Assembly: GCA_905221215.1 (NCBI GenBank)
Contig: CAJNCI010000004.1
Location: 62,001-126,000 of the forward strand
Source of the DNA: a bacterium
GTDB taxonomy: Bacteria > Bacillota > Bacilli > Lactobacillales > Streptococcaceae
DNA: 64,000 bases
Direction: 5' to 3'
A program made the translations under genes and the position numbers. How positions within the stretch are numbered: the first letter of the stretch is position 1; every line of letters starts with the position of its first letter. Below the pieces are notes generated by a model that was not told the origin of the DNA, did no database searches, and saw nothing but the letters and a program-made list of their open reading frames with translations. This document shows, piece by piece, positions 29,950 through 37,653 of this stretch.

Positions 29950-29994
29950 ATTATAATCCCCATATTTTATTTTTTCAATATGTGAACGCTTACT
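29950..29994 (-). promoter_or_regulatory. fuc operon promoter with upstream cre site
   Basis: TTGAAA (29973-29978) and a perfect TATAAT (29950-29955) are 17 bp apart on the minus strand. Immediately upstream, TGTGAACGCTTACT (29981-29994, plus-strand reading) matches the cre consensus at 12 of 14 positions. CcpA control and FucR control of this divergent region are expected. Confidence 0.75.
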
Positions 29995-30035
29995 TGAATA
30001 AAATTCATATATTTACTCCATAAACATAAAAATAA

Positions 30036-30063
30036 TTCACATTCCTCCAATTTGTGCTATAAT
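30036..30063 (+). promoter_or_regulatory. Predicted fucR promoter
   Basis: TTCACA (30036-30041) and TATAAT (30058-30063), 16 bp apart, lie 31 bp before the fucR start, which has AGGAGG. Confidence 0.55.
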
Positions 30064-30093
30064 ATAGTTGAGATGATAAATTAGGAGGAGCTT

Positions 30094-30867
30094 ATGATAA
30101 AAGATGAACGTGTGCTTGAATTAATTGAAATTATCAAAAAGAAAAAAAGAATTGCCGTAAAAGAGCTGGCAGAAATCACTTTCTCCAGCACAAGTACCTT
30201 ACGTCGTGATTTAATTTTCTTAGAAAATCAAGGTCTTATCAAAAGAAAGCACGGATACGTGACCCTATCCTCTATGAACACAATTGAACTTTCTCATCAA
30301 ATACGTGAAGGAGAAAGTACTAGGCAAAAAAGACTAATCGCTAGTCTCGCTAAAGACTTTATTCGGTCAGGTATGTGTATCTATCTAGATTCTAGTACTA
30401 CTACCTACGAACTTTGTCCCTATCTTGCTGAACTAGATAATCTGATTATTTTTACAAATGGTTTACATACTGCACAAACCTTATCTGAAACCGTTAAAGA
30501 TAGCTCCAAAATCTTTATCACATCTGGCGAGGTCAAACATCAATCCTGTTCCGTAGTCAACTATGACAAGGAAAATTCTTTATTAGATCATTTTAATATT
30601 GATTTAGCATTTTGTTCAGCAAGAGGTATTGATGACCAATATGTTTATGAAGCTTCTCTCAGCCAAGCTATTTCAAAAAAGAATATTATTGATAAAGCCC
30701 ATGAAACCATCTTACTGATTGATAGTTCTAAATTTTACAAGACTGGATTTTTTAAAATCAATCCCCTCTCTAAATACACAACCTTTATCTCTGACACCGT
30801 GCCAGACCAAAAATTATTAGACGCAGTCGAATTATTTGATGGAGAATGGGTTTCTGATACTCAATGA
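30094..30867 (+). CDS. fucR: DeoR-family transcriptional regulator of the fucose operon
   Basis: A 257-residue DeoR regulator: an N-terminal winged helix (IKKKKRIAVKELAEITFSSTSTLRRDLIFLENQGLI) and a C-terminal sugar-phosphate sensor domain (IYLDSSTTTYELCPYL, IFTNGLHTAQTL, LLIDSSKF). It is divergent from fucK and most likely senses a fucose intermediate; whether it activates or represses cannot be read here. The last codons and the TGA stop fall in the BOX element at 30858-30988, so the BOX appears to have altered or supplied the C-terminus. Confidence 0.9.
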   Translation: MIKDERVLELIEIIKKKKRIAVKELAEITFSSTSTLRRDLIFLENQGLIKRKHGYVTLSSMNTIELSHQIREGESTRQKRLIASLAKDFIRSGMCIYLDSSTTTYELCPYLAELDNLIIFTNGLHTAQTLSETVKDSSKIFITSGEVKHQSCSVVNYDKENSLLDHFNIDLAFCSARGIDDQYVYEASLSQAISKKNIIDKAHETILLIDSSKFYKTGFFKINPLSKYTTFISDTVPDQKLLDAVELFDGEWVSDTQ

Positions 30868-30988
30868 AAATCAAACAGGAAGCTAGTCTCAGCTTGCTCA
30901 AAGTACAGCTTTAAAAACTGACGAAGTCAGTCACATATATACGGAAAGACGAAGCTGACATGGTTTGAAGAGATTTTCGAAGAGTATT
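30858..30988 (-). repeat. BOX element overlapping the fucR stop
   Basis: BOX ends ATACTCAATGAAAATCAAA (left) and GATTTTCGAAGAGTATT (right), with ACTGACGAAGTCAGT in the middle. The middle is shorter and more diverged than in the copies at 15015 and 34430. The fucR stop TGA (30865-30867) is part of the repeat. Confidence 0.88.
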
Positions 30989-31089
30989 CGTTCTGTCTGC
31001 TGACTTATCTACAAATACTCACCACATGACATTATTTTCTCAGCAATCCCAAAAACAGAGGCTGGACAAATACCCAATTTCAGGAGAAA

Positions 31090-31175
31090 AGGGAGTAAAT
31101 CTTCCCACAATAAAACGCATAATATCAAGGGTTCTGCACACCTGATATTATGCGTTTTTCTGACTTTAAATACTT
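31090..31175. repeat. Inverted-repeat, terminator-like interspersed element (copy 1)
   Basis: AAAACGCATAATATCAAGG and the later CCTGATATTATGCGTTTTT form a long stem around a short loop, followed by CTGACTTTAAATACTTTTT. Related sequence recurs near 32330-32390 and 42940-43000. It could be a SPRITE-type (terminator) repeat of pneumococcus, but I cannot confirm the name. It sits between fucR/BOX and the acid phosphatase promoter and may end transcription in both directions. Confidence 0.55.
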
Positions 31176-31303
31176 TTTCGCTTAGACCTTTCAGATACCT
31201 AATGAATTTCAAAAATATGAGGTGAAACTGCATTTCAAGTTAGCAATCGCTTTTTTCATTACATTAACTTCTATAGAATCTACATCCATAGTTAGAGAAT
31301 GAC

Positions 31304-31332
31304 TTGCCTTAACTTTTCTCTCATGCTATACT
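31304..31332 (+). promoter_or_regulatory. Promoter of the acid phosphatase gene
   Basis: TTGCCT (31304-31309), 17 bp, TATACT (31327-31332) with an extended TGC. The predicted start point near 31339 rules out the longer reading frame from 31299 and fixes the start at 31365. Confidence 0.65.
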
Positions 31333-31364
31333 ATTTATTGAAATTAATGAATAGGAGATATTTC

Positions 31365-32222
31365 ATGAAAACAGCAAAAACTACTGTTACAATCCTTTCT
31401 GCACTTGCTTCTGTCGTCTTATTGGCTAGTTGTGCAACAAAGTCTACAGAAACACAGACAAGCAATAACAGCTCATCTGATAATCAAATTACAATGACAT
31501 ATGACCAACTACGGTCAAGAGAAAATACTATGTCAACTCTTTGGTATCAAAAATCAGCTGAAACTAAAGCTTTATATATACAAGGTTATAACGTTGCAAC
31601 AAATCACCTAAAGGAATTGCTCAAAACAGAATCAGACAAACCTTACTCTATCGTTTTAGACTTGGATGAAACTGTCCTAGATAATAGCCCTTATCAAGTA
31701 CAAAATGTCAAAGATGGTACAGCATTCACACCTGAAAATTGGGATGTTTGGGTTCAAAAAGCTTCAGCAAAAGCTGTCCCAGGTGCCAAGGATTTTCTTC
31801 AGTTTGCTGATCAAAACGGTGTCCAAATCTACTATATTTCTGACCGTTCAGCTAATCAAGTAGATGCTACCATTAAAAATCTTGAAAGTGAAGGAATTCC
31901 TGTTCAAGGACGTGATCATCTCATGTTCTTAGAAAGCGGTGTAAAATCCAAAGAGGGTCGTCGCCAAAAAGTTCAAGAAAAAACAAATCTTATCTTATTA
32001 TTTGGTGATAACCTTGTAGACTTTGCAGATTTTTCTAAGACTTCTGAATCTGACCGTGATAAACAACTTGAAGAATTGCAAAAAGAATTCGGTGAAAAAT
32101 TCATCATCTTCCCAAATCCAATGTACGGATCATGGGAGTCAGCTGTATACGCTGGTAATAAACTAGATGCTAAAGGTCAAGTAGAAGAACGCCAAAAAGC
32201 TTTGCAAGGTTTTGATAAATAA
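31365..32222 (+). CDS. Lipoprotein acid phosphatase, e(P4)/LppC family (5'-nucleotidase)
   Basis: A 285-residue HAD-family phosphatase anchored as a lipoprotein: signal peptide and lipobox LLASC (Cys23), a Ser/Asn-rich linker, then the catalytic domain with SIVLDLDETVLDNSPYQ (Asp99 and Asp101), ISDRSANQ and LLFGDNLVDFADF. Relatives hydrolyse nucleoside monophosphates such as NMN at the cell surface, which in Haemophilus feeds NAD uptake; PnuC/NadR at 57672-59519 make that an interesting parallel, but no direct link is shown. ATG 31365 has AGGAG seven bases upstream. A strong inverted repeat at 32271-32323 follows. Confidence 0.92.
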   Translation: MKTAKTTVTILSALASVVLLASCATKSTETQTSNNSSSDNQITMTYDQLRSRENTMSTLWYQKSAETKALYIQGYNVATNHLKELLKTESDKPYSIVLDLDETVLDNSPYQVQNVKDGTAFTPENWDVWVQKASAKAVPGAKDFLQFADQNGVQIYYISDRSANQVDATIKNLESEGIPVQGRDHLMFLESGVKSKEGRRQKVQEKTNLILLFGDNLVDFADFSKTSESDRDKQLEELQKEFGEKFIIFPNPMYGSWESAVYAGNKLDAKGQVEERQKALQGFDK

Positions 32223-32270
32223 AACAAATAAGCTGATTCTATATAAACTAAGGCTAACTTACAATCTTCA

Positions 32271-32323
32271 AAAAGTGGATAGGAAGGAATTCTGATAATC
32301 AGAAAACTTTCCTATCCACTTTT
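32271..32323. terminator. Nested inverted repeat downstream of the acid phosphatase
   Basis: AAAAGTGGATAGGAA (32271-32285) pairs with TTCCTATCCACTTTT (32309-32323), and within the loop TCTGAT/ATCAGA (32291-32303) forms a second perfect hairpin. The flanking A and T tracts make it a bidirectional terminator candidate; the nested design is unusual. The following stretch to 32400 holds a degenerate copy of the inverted-repeat element also seen at 31090 and 42940. Confidence 0.6.
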
Positions 32324-32510
32324 ATGATTGATATAACATCAAGATTTTATACATCTGATACTATACGTTTTCTGACTTTAAAGACTTTTTGCCTATCCCC
32401 GATATTTCAAGAATTAAGTGATGTTGATAATCTAAATTTGTTGTGATCTACTATTTTTGTCATCGGTTACCGATTACGTTCCTTACGGTTCGTGAGAGGA
32501 GGTGAAACTA

Positions 32511-32609
32511 ATGAGCCTTATCATAGAGCTCGCTCTTACTATTATAGCGGATGTTATAGCTGGAATTATCTTGTATTTCGTCTGCAGATGGCTAGATAGT
32601 AAGGAGTAG
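32511..32609 (+). CDS. Putative Fst-like type I toxin peptide
   Basis: A 32-residue frame with a very strong ribosome site (GGAGGTG, six bases before ATG). It starts MSLIIELALTII, has a single membrane helix (ADVIAGIILYFVC) and ends in a charged tail (RWLDSKE), as in Fst/Ldr-type toxins. A convergent promoter and a shared bidirectional terminator (32664-32753) look like an antisense antitoxin RNA, as in Fst loci. Such peptides damage the membrane when the RNA antitoxin is lost. I identified it by pattern only; the arrangement, plus a second antitoxin copy at 34294-34383, supports the call. Confidence 0.7.
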   Translation: MSLIIELALTIIADVIAGIILYFVCRWLDSKE

Positions 32610-32649
32610 ACCGAGTGACTAGCCTATCAACACCCGTTAAATCGCTAAG

Positions 32650-32753
32650 ATACGTCAAAAAATCCCTTAACTATGGCAGTAGTTAGGGGCTTTGGTGTTC
32701 TAATGAACCTTATCAACTAACTACATTTTAGCATATAAAGCTCGATATTTCAA
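32650..32753 (-). ncRNA. Putative antisense antitoxin RNA (Fst type)
   Basis: A promoter on the minus strand, TTGAAA (32748-32753), 17 bp, TAAAAT (32725-32730), would start a short RNA near 32718 that ends at the 32664-32689 terminator, convergent to the toxin mRNA. This geometry matches Fst-family type I systems. The extent beyond the terminator is approximate. Confidence 0.65.
32664..32689. terminator. Bidirectional terminator of the Fst-like toxin and its antisense RNA
   Basis: CCCTTAACTA (32664-32673) and TAGTTAGGGG (32680-32689) pair over 10 bp with a 6-nt loop. On the minus strand TTTTTT follows directly; on the plus strand CTTTGGTGTTC follows. The same stem recurs at 34294-34319. Confidence 0.75.
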
Positions 32754-32841
32754 GAGTTTTATTTATGTTTTTAAAGTGCCTTAGGTATCTGAAAGATATT
32801 TGATTTTACATCAATGCATTTGAAAATACTATACAAATTTC

Positions 32842-32971
32842 TTTACATTTTCCATAAGTGTGGTATAATGGACTCAATAAGATAACTTGTGAAGGATAAA
32901 CGCTGGGTCCCAGAATGGGGTAAACTGAAAAGTTGAGCATTCCTATGTGCCTGGGGTTATCTTTTTATTTT
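32842..32971 (+). ncRNA. Putative independently transcribed small RNA
   Basis: A strong promoter (TTTACA 32842-32847, 16 bp, TATAAT 32864-32869 with extended TGG) precedes about 95 nt with no reading frame worth calling. The RNA would begin near 32876. AAGATAAC at its 5' end pairs with GTTATCTT at its 3' end, followed by a T-rich tract (32962-32971). Inside, CTGGG/CCCAG segments (32904-32912 and 32950-32955) offer alternative pairings. I do not recognise an Rfam family. It converges with the DUF3644 gene, whose stop lies in the terminator. Confidence 0.6.
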
Positions 32972-33930
32972 GATTTTTTAAGGCTCTCTACAAAGTTTAG
33001 AGGGTCTTTTTCTATTTCTGTAATGATAAAGTCAACAAATTGCTGTGAATAGGTATAGTGCTCAGACTTACCTATTTTATGGCAATATGCAAATTTCTCG
33101 TCAGTTTTTATTGAATAGAAATCAATGATTAAGGTTAGAACATATTGATTGAAACCAGATTTATAATTTAATTTGATATTCTTCTTGTTTAATCGATCAT
33201 TCACAACTGAGATGATATTCCCGTATGAATATTTGTGAGTCTCTGATGGATCTTTTAAATCTTTTACTATTGCTACTTGAGAGGGAGATTGATTTGCAAT
33301 TGAGACAACGAAGTCAGCTTCAGACTTTTTCTTTGTGATGTATAGGTTTTGTTTTACACCGATTGCAAATTTATCTGAATTATACTCAGAAACAAGAACA
33401 TCTATAGCATTTGCTTGCTGAATAAACTTTTCTGCAATTTCCGCTGGGTATTTTAGTCTGATTTGTTCATTTGTCAAAGGCTCATAACTTGCTGATATAG
33501 TTAGGAAATTTTGTGCAATGGTCTCAGTGATGTCTCTACCATGAAATCTCTGAAGTTCATTGACGTAGTTAAGTACACACGCTTGAAATAGTGGAGCGTA
33601 CTTTAGTTCGTAATCCTCTGTAATATAATGTGTGCTGATATTTCTAAGCTCAATAATACGCTCCAGATTTAGTCGAATTCGTGTACTATCATCGGAGTAA
33701 ATTTTCTTGATAACATTTTCAAGGCTGAGAGTTCTATCTGGATTATCCTTAAAATAGATTGATAGATTTCTATTTAGCATTTCAGACTTCAACATCAACT
33801 CCCAAGCATTACATATGAAAAAACTGAATCCTTCAATACGATATTTGATTGTAGGCTTGTTGTAAATTTCCAGCCCCATAATAAAGGCCTCAACACTTTT
33901 ATCAACAAGTCGTTGACTTAAATTTTTCAT
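32965..33930 (-). CDS. DUF3644 (HEPN-like) protein, possible RNase/defence function
   Basis: A 321-residue protein starting MKNLSQRLVDKSVEAFIMGLEIYNKPTIKYRIEGFSFFICNAWELMLKSE, the pattern of DUF3644 proteins. ELRNISTHYI (about residues 92-101) contains Arg-x4-His, the HEPN RNase motif. HEPN proteins often act in toxin-antitoxin, abortive infection or RNA decay systems; that function is inferred. The C-terminal half has a SYGNIISVVNDRLN region of unknown role. Good ribosome site (GGAGGGAAG) and a -35 TTGACA at 34009-34014. It stands alone among an sRNA, an Fst-like locus and BOX repeats, a setting typical of accessory DNA. Confidence 0.75.
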   Translation of the reverse strand: MKNLSQRLVDKSVEAFIMGLEIYNKPTIKYRIEGFSFFICNAWELMLKSEMLNRNLSIYFKDNPDRTLSLENVIKKIYSDDSTRIRLNLERIIELRNISTHYITEDYELKYAPLFQACVLNYVNELQRFHGRDITETIAQNFLTISASYEPLTNEQIRLKYPAEIAEKFIQQANAIDVLVSEYNSDKFAIGVKQNLYITKKKSEADFVVSIANQSPSQVAIVKDLKDPSETHKYSYGNIISVVNDRLNKKNIKLNYKSGFNQYVLTLIIDFYSIKTDEKFAYCHKIGKSEHYTYSQQFVDFIITEIEKDPLNFVESLKKSK

Positions 33931-34220
33931 ATTTTTCTTCCCTCCAATCTAACTATTAAGCAATCTTTTTAATAAAAACAGTTGCTTTTTATTTTTTTCT
34001 TATTCATTTGTCAAATTTGCCGTTTTTTACAGTTTAGTTTATAAAGTCGGATTTCTATTCCTCCATAATTTTCTTTTATAAAACATCAAGCCCTTAACTG
34101 ACATCTGATTACCAAACAGGTAACTTACGAAAAATACGCAGACATATCAGAATTACAAGAGAATTTCTAATATCACTATATCGCTTCTTTTATTAAAGAC
34201 TAACTTTTTTGTTAAAATGT

Positions 34221-34260
34221 TTATACTCAACAAAAATCAAAGAGCAAATTAGAAAACTAG
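34221..34260 (-). repeat. Truncated BOX (boxC end only)
   Basis: TTATACTCAACAAAAATCAA followed by AGAGCAAATTAGAAAACTAG is the boxC end of a BOX; the A and B parts are missing. It lies where the toxin gene would be expected relative to the antitoxin copy at 34294. Confidence 0.7.
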
Positions 34261-34293
34261 GATTATATATTCCTGTAGAATATACCAAAACAC

Positions 34294-34383
34294 CCCTTAA
34301 CTATCGCACTAGTTAGGGGCTTTGGTGTTCTAATGAACCTTATCCGATAAAATCATTCTAGCATACAGGTCCAGATATTTCAA
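34294..34383 (-). ncRNA. Orphan second copy of the antisense antitoxin RNA
   Basis: The terminator stem CCCTTAACTA / TAGTTAGGGG recurs (34294-34319) together with the same flank GCTTTGGTGTTCTAATGAAC and an intact minus-strand promoter TTGAAA (34378-34383), 17 bp, TAGAAT (34355-34360). No toxin frame lies to its left; a boxC remnant is there instead. Confidence 0.65.
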
Positions 34384-34429
34384 GAGTTTTATTTATTGTT
34401 TAAAGTTCTGGAAAGGTCTATACTGAAGT

Positions 34430-34582
34430 TATACTAAATGAAAATCAAAGAGCAAACTAGGAAACTAGCCGCAGGTTGCTCAAAGCACTGCTTTAAGGCT
34501 GTAGATAGAACTGACGAAGTCAGTAACCATACGCACGGCAAGGCGACGCTGACGTAATTTGAAGAGATTTTTGAAGAGTATT
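34430..34582 (-). repeat. BOX element upstream of the adc terminator
   Basis: Full A-B-C BOX: ATACTAAATGAAAATCAAAG at the left, ACTGACGAAGTCAGT in the middle and TTTTTGAAGAGTATT at the right. It lies 17 bp past the adcA terminator, on the downstream side of that operon. Confidence 0.9.
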
Positions 34583-34598
34583 ACCATCTAGTATCCAA

Positions 34599-34630
34599 AA
34601 ACCGACTAGCTCTCATGAACTAGTCGGTTT
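34599..34630 (-). terminator. adcRCBA operon terminator
   Basis: AACCGACTAG and CTAGTCGGTT form an 11-bp stem with a 10-nt loop, followed on the minus strand by TTTTTGG. It begins about 5 bp after the adcA stop. Confidence 0.85.
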
Positions 34631-34634
34631 CTCA

Positions 34635-36140
34635 TCAATGCGCCAACATTTCTTGGGCGATTTCTTGTCCAGATAGGTTATCTGGGTAGTAGGTTGGCCA
34701 GTTATCCATTTCTTCAAAGAGAGCTTCTTGGCTTGTACCTCCAAAGAAGATATGGAAATGTTCTGCCTTAACTGGGGCGATATTATGGTCACTAAACTGA
34801 ACATACTTAAACTGTCCAGCGTCCGCATCTGTCGCTTCAAATAGGAAGCGCACGCCACGATTGCCTTTCTTATAAGTCAAGATTTTCTTGCCGACATACT
34901 TGTAGGTATATTTCTTGCTTTGTCCACCTTGAACAAATTCCATAGTGTTATCAGTAATGTTAATCTTAGTCACATCTGTCTGGTAGCCTTTTGTATAGTA
35001 GGCCTTGTACTCAGCCTGGGTCATCTTACCAGTCAACTTAGCCTTGTAGTCAAAGACTTGGTCAAACGTACCATCTTCAAGGAAAGGATAAACTGACTGC
35101 CAGTTACCTGCATAGTCACTCAAGGTGCGGTCCTTGACATCTGCATCTTCAAAGTAACCATTTTGAACTGTCTTGGTATCCTCTGCTTTTTCAGGCTCGA
35201 TAGCTGGACCTTCTTGGTCTGTTGTTTGTTTCAAAGCCTTGAGGTTTTTCTCCATGATAGAGATATAATTTTCTCCAGCCTTGGTGTCCTCTTCTGTCAA
35301 ACTTTCTAAAGGATTAAGGACATCAGTTTTGACACCTGCTTCTTTTGAAAGTGTGTTAGCAAGAGCTTGTGAGGCATTTTCTTCAAAGTAGATATAGGCA
35401 ATTTTATTTTTCTTGACGTACTCTGTCAATTCTGCCAAACGAGCAGCTGATGGCTCTGCATCTGGAGAGAGACCTGAAATTGCGACTTGTTTGAGTCCAT
35501 AGTCCAAAGCAAGGTAGTTAAAGGCTGCGTGTTGAGTCACAAAGCTCTTTTGTTTGGCTTGAGACAAGCCTTCTGCATAAGCCTTATCCAAGGCTTGCAA
35601 TTTTTCGATATAGGCAGCTGCATTCTTCTCAAAGGTCTCTTTTTTATCAGGATAATCTGCTGATAAGCTGTCACGGATGTGCTCCACAAGTTTGATGGCA
35701 CGGACTGGTGATAGCCAAACATGGGGGTCAAACTCATGGTGATGGCCTTCTTCTCCATGGTCATGGTCTCCCTCTTCTTCCTCGCCACCTGGCAAGAGCA
35801 ACATATCGCCAGTCGCCTTGATGGTTTTCACCTTTTTCTTATCCAAAGTATCTAGCAATTTAGGGACCCATGTTTCCATGTTTTCATTTTCATAAACGAA
35901 AGTATCTGCGTCTTGGATTTTGGCAACTGCCTTGGCAGACGGTTCATATTCATGGGGTTCTGTACCAGCACCGATGAGGAGTTCTACATTAGCAGTATCT
36001 CCTGCGACTTGCTTGGTAAATTCATAGACAGGGTAAAAAGTTGTCACGATATTTAATTTGCCATTAGCCTGTTTTTGATTGGAACAAGCCACTAAAAACA
36101 AGGCACATAGACTGGCTAGCAATAAGCTAATTTTTTTCAT
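34635..36140 (-). CDS. adcA: Zinc-binding lipoprotein AdcA (ZnuA-ZinT fusion)
   Basis: A 501-residue lipoprotein that captures Zn2+ for the AdcBC transporter. Lipobox LLVACS near residue 19; ZnuA-like domain (TTFYPVYEFTKQVAGD, GTEPHEYEPS), a His/Glu/Asp-rich loop (GDHDHGEEGHHHEFDPHVW, about 123-145), then a C-terminal ZinT domain (about 320-501, with KAEHFHIFFGG). The fusion is normal for pneumococcal AdcA. It is the last gene of adcRCBA, ten bases after adcB. Confidence 0.97.
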   Translation of the reverse strand: MKKISLLLASLCALFLVACSNQKQANGKLNIVTTFYPVYEFTKQVAGDTANVELLIGAGTEPHEYEPSAKAVAKIQDADTFVYENENMETWVPKLLDTLDKKKVKTIKATGDMLLLPGGEEEEGDHDHGEEGHHHEFDPHVWLSPVRAIKLVEHIRDSLSADYPDKKETFEKNAAAYIEKLQALDKAYAEGLSQAKQKSFVTQHAAFNYLALDYGLKQVAISGLSPDAEPSAARLAELTEYVKKNKIAYIYFEENASQALANTLSKEAGVKTDVLNPLESLTEEDTKAGENYISIMEKNLKALKQTTDQEGPAIEPEKAEDTKTVQNGYFEDADVKDRTLSDYAGNWQSVYPFLEDGTFDQVFDYKAKLTGKMTQAEYKAYYTKGYQTDVTKINITDNTMEFVQGGQSKKYTYKYVGKKILTYKKGNRGVRFLFEATDADAGQFKYVQFSDHNIAPVKAEHFHIFFGGTSQEALFEEMDNWPTYYPDNLSGQEIAQEMLAH

Positions 36141-36149
36141 GTTGATCTC

Positions 36150-36956
36150 CTATTTGATAAAACGTCTTACTAAACTAATTAGCAAGAAAACAGTTACAAA
36201 AATAATGGTAATACTTGCACTTGCAGGTGTTTCTGCATAGTAGGAAATGTAAAGTCCTGCCACCATTCCCAAAAATCCAATAGCACTGGCAAGCAGCATA
36301 ACCGATTTAAAGTTTTTCCCCAGACGCAGGGCAATACTAGCTGGCAAGACCATAATGGTCGATACCAGAAGAGCTCCTGCTGCAGGAATCATAAGGGCAA
36401 TGGCCACCCCTGTCACCATGTTAAAAAGAATAGACATGGTACGAACGGGCAAGCCATCCACAAAGGCCGTATCCTCATCAAAGGTCAAGATATACATTGG
36501 ACGAAGGAAGAGGAAGGTCAAAATCAAAACAACCGCCGCAATGACAAAGAGGGAAATGACCTGCTCTTCGCTGATAGTCACAATCGAACCAAAAAGGTAC
36601 TGGTCCAAACTCATAGAACTCGAGCTTTTACCCTTACTCATGACAATCAGAGAAACAGCCAAACCTGTTGACATAAGGATAGCTGTCCCGATTTCCATAA
36701 AGCTCTTGTAAACCGTACGGAGATACTCCAGAAAGACTGCCGCAATCAAGACAATGGCAATAGTGGAAATAGTCGGCGAAATTCCCAAAACCAGACCAAA
36801 GGCTACACCCGAAAGCGAGACGTGGCTGAGGGTATCACTCATCAAACTCTGACGGCGCAAGATTAGGAAGGTTCCTAATACTGGCGAGAAAAGACTCATG
36901 GCAATAACCGCCAGAAAGGCGCGTTGCATAAAGTCATAAGATAATAAACTAAGCAT
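36150..36956 (-). CDS. adcB: Zinc ABC transporter permease
   Basis: A 268-residue ABC-3 family permease with about eight membrane helices ([39 protein letters not shown]). I chose ATG 36956, preceded by GGAGG, over the longer frame from 36986. It overlaps the end of adcC by eight bases. With AdcC it imports zinc delivered by AdcA. Confidence 0.95.
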   Translation of the reverse strand: MLSLLSYDFMQRAFLAVIAMSLFSPVLGTFLILRRQSLMSDTLSHVSLSGVAFGLVLGISPTISTIAIVLIAAVFLEYLRTVYKSFMEIGTAILMSTGLAVSLIVMSKGKSSSSMSLDQYLFGSIVTISEEQVISLFVIAAVVLILTFLFLRPMYILTFDEDTAFVDGLPVRTMSILFNMVTGVAIALMIPAAGALLVSTIMVLPASIALRLGKNFKSVMLLASAIGFLGMVAGLYISYYAETPASASITIIFVTVFLLISLVRRFIK

Positions 36957-37653
36957 GGCCCACCTCCTGATCATTCTCATGAACATTAAAACAACGCCAG
37001 GGCGAGTCTTGGTTACGGACTAGATGAATATTGCGGTCCGCATAGTCCTTAACTTCTTCAGGGTCATGGGTAATCATTAAAACAGCCTTGCCATGATGAT
37101 GGGCGCTATGGTGCATGAGTTCGTAAAATTCATTTTTACTTCCTGCATCCATCCCCGTTGTCGGCTCATCTAGAATAAACACATCAGGGTCAGAAGCAAA
37201 CATGCGCGCAATCACCGCTCGCTGCTTTTGTCCTCCAGATAGAGACCCCAAGCGTTTGTCTCGGTGTTCCCACATACCAACTGAGTCCAAACTAGCCTTG
37301 ATATGCTCCTCATCATGAGCATTCAAACGACGGAACCAACCCTTTCGTGGATAGCGACCCGACTTGACAAATTCATAAACCGTACTTGGAAAACCTGCAT
37401 TAAAACTGGCAATCTGTTGAGGAAGGTAGGCTATTCTCAATTTCTTGCCTTGTGTATTTGTCTTTGAAATGGTTACCTTACCAATGCGTGGTTGGAGGAT
37501 TCCAAGACTGGCCTTGATGAGTGTCGTCTTAGCCGCTCCATTTTCCCCTGTCAAGGTAACAAATTCCCCACTATCAACACTATAATTGATATGTTCAAGA
37601 ACAGGCTCCTTATCATAATAGAAGGATAAATCCTCTACCGTAATATATCTCAT
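36949..37653 (-). CDS. adcC: Zinc ABC transporter ATPase
   Basis: A 234-residue ATPase: Walker [10 protein letters not shown] (Ala replaces the usual Gly/Ser before Lys), signature LSGGQKQR, Walker [13 protein letters not shown]. It starts on the overlap TAATG with adcR. It powers AdcB. Confidence 0.95.
   Translation of the reverse strand: MRYITVEDLSFYYDKEPVLEHINYSVDSGEFVTLTGENGAAKTTLIKASLGILQPRIGKVTISKTNTQGKKLRIAYLPQQIASFNAGFPSTVYEFVKSGRYPRKGWFRRLNAHDEEHIKASLDSVGMWEHRDKRLGSLSGGQKQRAVIARMFASDPDVFILDEPTTGMDAGSKNEFYELMHHSAHHHGKAVLMITHDPEEVKDYADRNIHLVRNQDSPWRCFNVHENDQEVGHA

Larger units (their letters stand above)
33931..34634. other. Gene-free region of repeats between DUF3644 and adcA
   Basis: It holds the DUF3644 promoter region (34009 area), a truncated boxC (34221-34260), an orphan antitoxin-RNA copy (34294-34383), a complete BOX (34430-34582) and the adc operon terminator (34599-34630). 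No convincing protein gene. Confidence 0.7.

Noticed and set aside
31009-31233. Minus-strand 74-residue frame
   Set aside because: It runs through the inverted-repeat element and BOX edge; no ribosome site, and its middle is the palindrome.
34613-34858. Minus-strand 81-residue frame
   Set aside because: Alternative frame inside adcA's 3' end.
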